From Lachnospiraceae bacterium (GTDB taxonomy: Bacteria > Bacillota > Clostridia > Lachnospirales > Lachnospiraceae), in assembly GCA_004552595.1 (NCBI GenBank), contig SFNX01000031.1:1-18063 (forward strand): DNA of 18,063 nt, in the 5' to 3' direction. Below are positions 13,725-18,063 of this stretch, piece by piece (positions within the stretch are counted from its first letter, which is position 1; each line of letters begins with the position of its first letter). The position numbers were made by a program, and so were the translations under genes. The notes beneath the pieces are model-generated. The model was not told the DNA's origin. It was given only the letters and a program-made list of their open reading frames with translations, and ran no database searches.

Positions 13725-15110
13725 ATGAAGCAAATTGTTATTGAAAAGAATAACGATTCTGTCACTTTCTTATATGAACAGTTGTATGAGGCTTTAAAAC
13801 AGCAGATAATTGATGGCGACATGATAGCAGGGGAAAAGTGTCCTTCAATACGTAAAATGGCAGAAGACTTGTCTATATCCGTAACAACTGTCATGCAGAG
13901 CTACAACCAGCTGTTAGCGGAAGGTTATATTAAGAATAAAGTCGGAAGCGGATACTATGTTGAACACATTAATCTTAAGCATACTAATGAAGATGTCACT
14001 AAGGAGACTTACCAGGATAAAAGCGATATTTTTATTAACAATCAGGAATATATTTATGATGAGCAGGCTTTTGATTTTAAGAAATGGAAAATGTGTTCAT
14101 CGAAAATCTATACGGAATATGGTAATGAACTGTTATTTGGCTCTGATTTAAAAGGGGAGCTTTCCTTAAGAACAGAAATTGCAAAGTATCTGTTCCATTC
14201 AAGAGGCGTTAATGCAAGCCCTGAAAATATTGTTATTGCAGCAGGCACGCAGCAGTCAATATTTCATATTGGAAGAATTCTTAAGAAGACAGGCATAAAT
14301 CTTATATCGCTTGAAAAGCCGGGGTACAATCCGGTAAGGTCAATGTTTCTTGATGCGGCGTTTAACATATGCGATGTTGATGTACTTGATAATGGAATCA
14401 ATATAAATGCGCTTCCGAATAATATTAAGTCAGCAGTGTATGTTAACCCCTCAAACCAGTTCCCGACAGGTGTTGTAATGCCCGCCGCAAATAGATACGA
14501 AATACTTAAATGGGCAGATAATAATGACAGCTATATTATAGAAGACGATTACAACAGTGAACTGAGGTATTTCGGTAAGCCGCTTCCGACAATTAAGAGT
14601 CTTGATAAAAAGGACAGGGTCATATATCTTGGTTCCTTTACATCAACGCTGTTTGCCGCAATAAAAATATCATATATGGTCCTTCCGGACGAACTGTCTA
14701 AGATCTTTGATAATAACAGGAACAATTATTCGCAAGCCTGTTCAAAGGCAGAACAGCTCACATTGGCATATTATATGTCACAGGGATATTACTATACGGC
14801 AATAAGGAAGAAACGAGCATTATTTACAAAAAAGCTTAAAGCCGTTACGGAAGCATTTGATAAATACAAATATGAAGGAATAGAACTTCTTAATACAAAT
14901 TCAGGATTATTTGTTACAATTAAGATAAATACAAGCACTGATGAAAAGCTGTATATAGATAGTGCGAAGAAGCTTAAAATTTTCACTGACTATGTAGAAG
15001 ATATATCGAATTCTACACAGAAATGCATAATGATATATTATTCATACATACCGCTTAACTCAATTGACCTGATAATTAACATACTTTTCAACAAATGGAG
15101 GTTACTATGA
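13725..15110 (+). CDS. MocR-family regulator (GntR-aminotransferase fusion) lacking the PLP lysine (461 aa)
   Basis: The N-terminal GntR winged helix (about 12-80, 'LYEALKQQIIDGDMIAGEKC', 'SVTTVMQSYNQLLAEGYI', 'GSGYYV') is fused to a class-I aminotransferase fold (about 115-461), the MocR/PdxR/GabR architecture at usual length. Fold motifs are kept: NPSNQFPTG and the PLP-contact EDDYNSELRY (D274, Y276). The Schiff-base lysine expected in 'GTFSK' is replaced: the segment here reads GSFTSTLFA, with S307 in the lysine position, 31 residues after Y276. PLP therefore cannot bind as the usual internal aldimine. By context it should regulate the divergent transporter-kinase genes for vitamin B6. ATG 13725 is chosen because AAGGAAA lies eight bases upstream; a longer reading from 13635 would include the promoter. 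The next gene overlaps its stop (ATGA). Confidence 0.88.
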   Translation: MKQIVIEKNNDSVTFLYEQLYEALKQQIIDGDMIAGEKCPSIRKMAEDLSISVTTVMQSYNQLLAEGYIKNKVGSGYYVEHINLKHTNEDVTKETYQDKSDIFINNQEYIYDEQAFDFKKWKMCSSKIYTEYGNELLFGSDLKGELSLRTEIAKYLFHSRGVNASPENIVIAAGTQQSIFHIGRILKKTGINLISLEKPGYNPVRSMFLDAAFNICDVDVLDNGININALPNNIKSAVYVNPSNQFPTGVVMPAANRYEILKWADNNDSYIIEDDYNSELRYFGKPLPTIKSLDKKDRVIYLGSFTSTLFAAIKISYMVLPDELSKIFDNNRNNYSQACSKAEQLTLAYYMSQGYYYTAIRKKRALFTKKLKAVTEAFDKYKYEGIELLNTNSGLFVTIKINTSTDEKLYIDSAKKLKIFTDYVEDISNSTQKCIMIYYSYIPLNSIDLIINILFNKWRLL

Positions 15111-15460
15111 AATATAAAAAGGGAATAGACGAAAGACTTGATAAGGAATATAAGGAATCATTAAAGTATGGCTTCAATGTCAGATTTTATAAAGATGTTA
15201 TATTTTACAGAAAAGGTTTCCATTTTGAGTATATTTGTCATGAAGACGTAAGCCGGATATACAGAAGAGTGGAAGAGGTTATATCGCATACAAGCTGTTG
15301 TGCCGAAAATATGGACATACAGAAGCTTATTGTTACACTTAAATCGGGTGAGACTCTGACAGTTCATGTGTGCGACGGAGAACCAAGGCTTGCAGAAAGA
15401 CTTTATGAAGATATTAAGTCAGGCTGGAGCGATGTTGAATTCGGTACAACCAACTCATAA
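15107..15460 (+). CDS. Unknown small protein coupled to the MocR gene (117 aa)
   Basis: I recognise no family. The protein is soluble, with no signal peptide or membrane segment. It has a basic and charged N-terminus (KKGIDERLDKEYKESLKYGF), a middle of alternating hydrophobic strands ('NVRFYKDVIFYRKGFHFEYI', 'HEDVSRIYRRVEEV'), two adjacent cysteines (SCCAEN) and a strand-helix ending 'KLIVTLKSGETLTVHVCDGE', 'RLAERLYEDIKSGW'. The pattern of seven or so strands closed by a C-terminal helix is what a PH-like or small beta-barrel domain could give, but that is a guess. ATG 15107 overlaps the MocR gene's TGA (ATGA) and has GGAGG five bases upstream, so it is preferred over ATG 15095. Tight coupling suggests it works with the MocR regulator or in the same pathway. 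It converges on a response-regulator gene with only 16 bases between stops. Confidence 0.72.
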   Translation: MKYKKGIDERLDKEYKESLKYGFNVRFYKDVIFYRKGFHFEYICHEDVSRIYRRVEEVISHTSCCAENMDIQKLIVTLKSGETLTVHVCDGEPRLAERLYEDIKSGWSDVEFGTTNS

Positions 15461-15476
15461 TTGCAGAATAATTAAT

Positions 15477-16196
15477 TTATATGTGTTGATTTTTGACAAT
15501 TTTCTTAAGTGCGGATGACATTTTAAGAGAAATAGGGAAGCTCGTACCATCATCCATGTGTACGTGGAATGAAGTAACCCTGTCAATGTGGTATGTACTT
15601 ATTACAGTGTCTTTATTTACGGCAATCATAAACGGATATTCCGTTATTGCCTTTCTTACCATTGAAATATCCTTATAATAAATAGTATCTTTTCTTCCTT
15701 TTAATACGATAGTTGTCTTACCCGCAACAAGAGCCTTTGCATATAAGAATTCGTTGTATTTTACGTACAAAGTTTCATCTTTTGTACGTATTTCTATTTG
15801 AGGTTCTCTATTTTTACGATTTTCTTCACAGATTGAAAGAGTATTATTAAGTTCTTCAGTATTAACAGGCTTATCAATAAATAAAAACTGCTCTGCATCT
15901 TCACTGCTTATGATTTCTCTGTAATTCAGCGATGAAATGCAAAGTATGATTTTCCCCTGAATGCCGCTATTTAGAATACTCTTTGCAATTTCATGGCCTT
16001 TCATGTCACTGTCGACTATGTCTATATATATTGCATCATACATTGCTGCCTTTGAATGGAGTGAATCAAAGGCACCGTAGGAGTCAATATAATAGCCTTC
16101 TAAACCATTTTTCTTATTAGCGTCAGATGCTCTCTCAAGAAGACGTTCCATCTGTTTTCTGCTTGCTACATCATCATCAAGTACGGCAATATGCAT
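15477..16196 (-). CDS. LytTR-family response regulator, orphan (239 aa)
   Basis: A receiver domain (about 1-120) has its key residues: acidic pocket D7, D8 and D9, phosphoacceptor D59 in IYIDI, S88 and K109 in IDKPV. A LytTR DNA-binding domain (about 135-235) follows ('EIRTKDETLYVKYNEFLYAK', 'MIAVNKDTVISTYHIDRV', 'FPISLKMSSALKK'). It should be phosphorylated by a sensor kinase and bind paired promoter sites; LytTR regulators in this group control peptide signalling, virulence or surface functions. No histidine kinase is present in this window, so the partner lies elsewhere. The gene starts three bases after the stop of the C_GCAxxG_C_C gene, with GAGG eight bases before its ATG, so both share a transcript. 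No terminator hairpin is seen after it. Confidence 0.9.
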   Translation of the reverse strand: MHIAVLDDDVASRKQMERLLERASDANKKNGLEGYYIDSYGAFDSLHSKAAMYDAIYIDIVDSDMKGHEIAKSILNSGIQGKIILCISSLNYREIISSEDAEQFLFIDKPVNTEELNNTLSICEENRKNREPQIEIRTKDETLYVKYNEFLYAKALVAGKTTIVLKGRKDTIYYKDISMVRKAITEYPFMIAVNKDTVISTYHIDRVTSFHVHMDDGTSFPISLKMSSALKKIVKNQHI

Positions 16197-16199
16197 AAG

Positions 16200-16679
16200 T
16201 TAATCCTCAAAATTTCCTTTTGTTAACAGGTAATCCGCAAGAATAAGTGCGGCGCTTGCAACCTTATCAGGACACGGTCTTGATTCGTAGTATTCCTTAG
16301 TTCTTTCTGATGGAATATAGGAATCGCTTTTTGCAGAAAGACCTAACAGTTCTCTGCAAATTATCGAGCCGTTATCATCCTTAAAAGCCGTGGCAAGCTG
16401 TTGCACCTTTTTATACAGTTCGGTTTTCTTTTTCGAATCATTTACATCATCATAGCCTTCAACTATACCAAGTACAATAAACATTCCGGACACAGCACCG
16501 CACACTTCGCGCATTCTGCCCATACCTCCGCCAAAGGGTGATGAAAGCTTTTTAGAAAACTCATCAGACAGATTTGTAAAGTCTTTGAACGCAAGAACAA
16601 TTGCCTGTGCGCAGTTACATCCGTCAAGAAAGAGCTGTCTTGCATACTGAGCATATTCCTCTTTTGTTGAAAATCTCAT
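16200..16679 (-). CDS. C_GCAxxG_C_C family redox-type protein (159 aa)
   Basis: The protein carries the five-cysteine pattern that names the family: C21 and C23 in GCNCAQ, C60 in VCGAVSGM, C108 in IICREL and C136 in RPCPD, with the Gly-rich FGGGMGRMRE before C60. Such proteins are found in anaerobes and are thought to bind a metal or cluster and act in redox chemistry; some are C-terminal domains of larger redox enzymes. No substrate is known. It has no signal peptide and is probably cytoplasmic. GAGG precedes ATG 16679, and a TATAAT box lies at 16716-16711 on the - strand. It is the first gene of a two-gene operon with a LytTR response regulator, an uncommon pairing that might link redox state to signalling; this is inference. 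Confidence 0.88.
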   Translation of the reverse strand: MRFSTKEEYAQYARQLFLDGCNCAQAIVLAFKDFTNLSDEFSKKLSSPFGGGMGRMREVCGAVSGMFIVLGIVEGYDDVNDSKKKTELYKKVQQLATAFKDDNGSIICRELLGLSAKSDSYIPSERTKEYYESRPCPDKVASAALILADYLLTKGNFED

Positions 16680-16744
16680 TGTTTTAACCTCAATCTGTTA
16701 TTTTTACCCCATTATACTACATTATGTGCTAAAATTCTTTCATT
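16680..16744. promoter_or_regulatory. divergent promoter region of the redox-protein operon and TetM-like gene
   Basis: The 65-base gap contains TATAAT on the - strand (16716-16711) and TATACT on the + strand (16713-16718), which overlap. No clear -35 hexamer is visible for either. The + strand gene at 16745 has no recognisable Shine-Dalgarno sequence in the 20 bases before its ATG. Confidence 0.35.
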
Positions 16745-18063
16745 ATGAAATATGCAACAATTGGAATACTTGCACATGTTGATGCCGGAAAGACTACTTT
16801 GTCCGAAAGCCTCATGTATGCAGTCGGAAAACTTAAGAGCATAGGAAGAGTCGATAAAAAAGATTCATTTCTTGATACCGATCCGATCGAAAGAGAGAGA
16901 GGAATCACTATTTTCAGTAAGCAGGCAATACTTGATTTTGGTGATTTATGCGTGACCTTGCTTGATACTCCGGGACATGCTGACTTTTTAGCTGAAACAG
17001 AAAGGACACTTTCTGTGCTTGATGCTGCAATTCTTGTAATAAGCGGACCTCAAATGGTTGAGAGCCATACAAGAACATTGTGGCAGCTGTTAAGGACTAT
17101 GAATATACCGACCTTTATTTTCGTTAATAAGATGGATTTGGAGGGTGCAGATAAAGACAAGGTACTAGCTTCGCTGAAAAAGGAACTCTCATATGAGTGC
17201 ATCGACTTTACAGAAGTTTTTGATATGCCTGATGAGCTCAGTGAGGAAATCGCAACATGTGATGAAGAGCTTTTAGAAAGCTTTCTTAACTGCGGAACAA
17301 TTTTATTTGACGATATTCGTAAGCTTTTTAAGGACAGCCGGATTTTCCCTGTATTGTTTGGCTCAGCCCTTAAATATACCGGGGTAAATGAGCTAAGAGA
17401 TGTAATTAAAAGAACAGTCACCCCATATGAAGGATATGATGAATTTGGTGCCCGCATTTATAAAATTTCAAGGGATGATAAGGAAGAACGTCTTACCCAC
17501 ATGAAGATTACAGGCGGATGCCTGAATGTAAGAGATACTATATTAAATGAAAAAGTAACAGCAATAAAGATTTACGACGGGGTTAAGTATACTGCCGTAT
17601 CGAGCGCAAATTGCGGACAAATCGTAGCGGTAAGCGGCTTATCTGAAACCTACAGCGGACAGGGAATCGGCATGGAAGAAGGCAAAGCATCAAAGGGTAT
17701 CACTCCTGTTTTGTCATATTCCTTAATTCTGCCAAAGGATATTAATGAATCCGATGCAATCAGCAAACTATTAATGCTTTCTGAGGAGCAGCCTGATTTA
17801 AGTATAGAATATAACCCTGAAACCCATTCAATAAGCATTTCATTAATGGGTGAGGTTCAGACAGAGGTTATTAAAAGAAGGATTTTTGAGCGCTTTTCAT
17901 TTAATGTTGAATTTGGTGAAAAGCGGATTATATACAGGGAAACTATCAAAAACACAGTTGAAGGTGTCGGACATTTTGAACCGTTACGACATTATGCAGA
18001 GGTTCATCTTTTGCTAGAACCGCTTGAAGAAGGGGAAGGACTAGTTTTTGAAACTGACTTAAG
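16745..18063 (+). CDS. TetM/EF-G-like translational GTPase (3' end outside window)
   Basis: The open frame runs from ATG 16745 to the window edge (439 codons visible). All GTPase motifs are present: G1 AHVDAGKTT (10-18), G2 RGITI (52-56), G3 DTPGH (74-78), G4 NKMD (128-131) and a G5-like 'GSAL'. Domain II follows (about 245-330, 'ERLTHMKITGGCLNVRDTIL'), then an EF-G-type domain III ('SLMGEVQTEVIKRRIFERFS') and the beginning of domain IV ('GVGHFEPLRHYAEVHLLLEP'). This is the tetracycline ribosomal-protection protein superfamily, which binds the ribosome like EF-G. Chromosomal homologues are common in Clostridia and many have no shown role in resistance, so I do not call it a resistance gene. 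The decisive domain IV loops lie outside the window. There is no mobile-element context and base use looks like its neighbours. An in-frame TAA lies at 16730-16732, so 16745 is the first usable ATG. Confidence 0.9.
   Translation, partial: MKYATIGILAHVDAGKTTLSESLMYAVGKLKSIGRVDKKDSFLDTDPIERERGITIFSKQAILDFGDLCVTLLDTPGHADFLAETERTLSVLDAAILVISGPQMVESHTRTLWQLLRTMNIPTFIFVNKMDLEGADKDKVLASLKKELSYECIDFTEVFDMPDELSEEIATCDEELLESFLNCGTILFDDIRKLFKDSRIFPVLFGSALKYTGVNELRDVIKRTVTPYEGYDEFGARIYKISRDDKEERLTHMKITGGCLNVRDTILNEKVTAIKIYDGVKYTAVSSANCGQIVAVSGLSETYSGQGIGMEEGKASKGITPVLSYSLILPKDINESDAISKLLMLSEEQPDLSIEYNPETHSISISLMGEVQTEVIKRRIFERFSFNVEFGEKRIIYRETIKNTVEGVGHFEPLRHYAEVHLLLEPLEEGEGLVFETDL

Noticed and set aside
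13610..13894. Extended N-terminus for the ECF S component.
   Set aside because: It would run antisense through the 5' part of the MocR gene, and a perfect AAAGGAG precedes ATG at 13609.
16745..18063. Calling the right-end gene a tetracycline resistance determinant.
   Set aside because: The superfamily match is clear, but resistance-specific domain IV and C-terminal features are outside the window and there is no mobile-element context.

Overview
The window (about 18 kb, visibly AT-rich) looks like chromosome of a motile, low-GC Clostridia, most likely a plant-fibre-using gut Lachnospiraceae (Lachnospira, Butyrivibrio, Roseburia or a relative). The evidence is a YjfB-type motility protein, strong AGGAG ribosome-binding sites, an FtsE-FtsX-M23 hydrolase-CtpA cluster, a GH9 cellodextrinase-like enzyme without signal peptide, and a C_GCAxxG_C_C redox protein. 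The species is inference. No rRNA, tRNA, CRISPR array, insertion sequence or phage gene was seen.

Left part (1-3556, + strand): the end of an uncharacterised, possibly FliD-like protein, a small YjfB-like motility protein and a terminator; then a coiled-coil protein with a C-terminal membrane anchor and its own terminator; then a CvfB-type S1 RNA-binding protein translationally coupled to a CPBP-family membrane protease.

Centre (3590-11993, + strand): a candidate promoter precedes a CdaR/PucR-type regulator, followed by ftsE, ftsX, a secreted coiled-coil M23 peptidase and the S41 protease ctpA. FtsEX should transmit cytoplasmic ATP hydrolysis to the extracellular murein hydrolase, with CtpA as a possible processing or turnover protease. 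The same packed gene string continues into a cytoplasmic GH9 glycosidase whose start lies inside ctpA, a flavin reductase-like protein and a DUF1624/HGSNAT-like membrane acyltransferase. All gaps after ftsE are under 30 bases, so this may be one transcript joining cell-wall remodelling to oligosaccharide breakdown.

Right part (11994-18063): about 190 bases of mostly non-coding DNA with a palindrome and a tiny ORF, then a probable vitamin B6 module. A pyridoxamine kinase and an ECF transporter S component (- strand) lie divergent from a MocR-type regulator (+ strand), with repeated elements between them. The MocR protein has serine where the PLP-binding lysine of this family should be, which is the most unusual point in the window. 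A 117-residue unknown protein is coupled to the MocR gene by an ATGA overlap. Converging on it are an orphan LytTR response regulator and a C_GCAxxG_C_C protein (- strand). The window ends inside a TetM/EF-G-like translational GTPase transcribed to the right.
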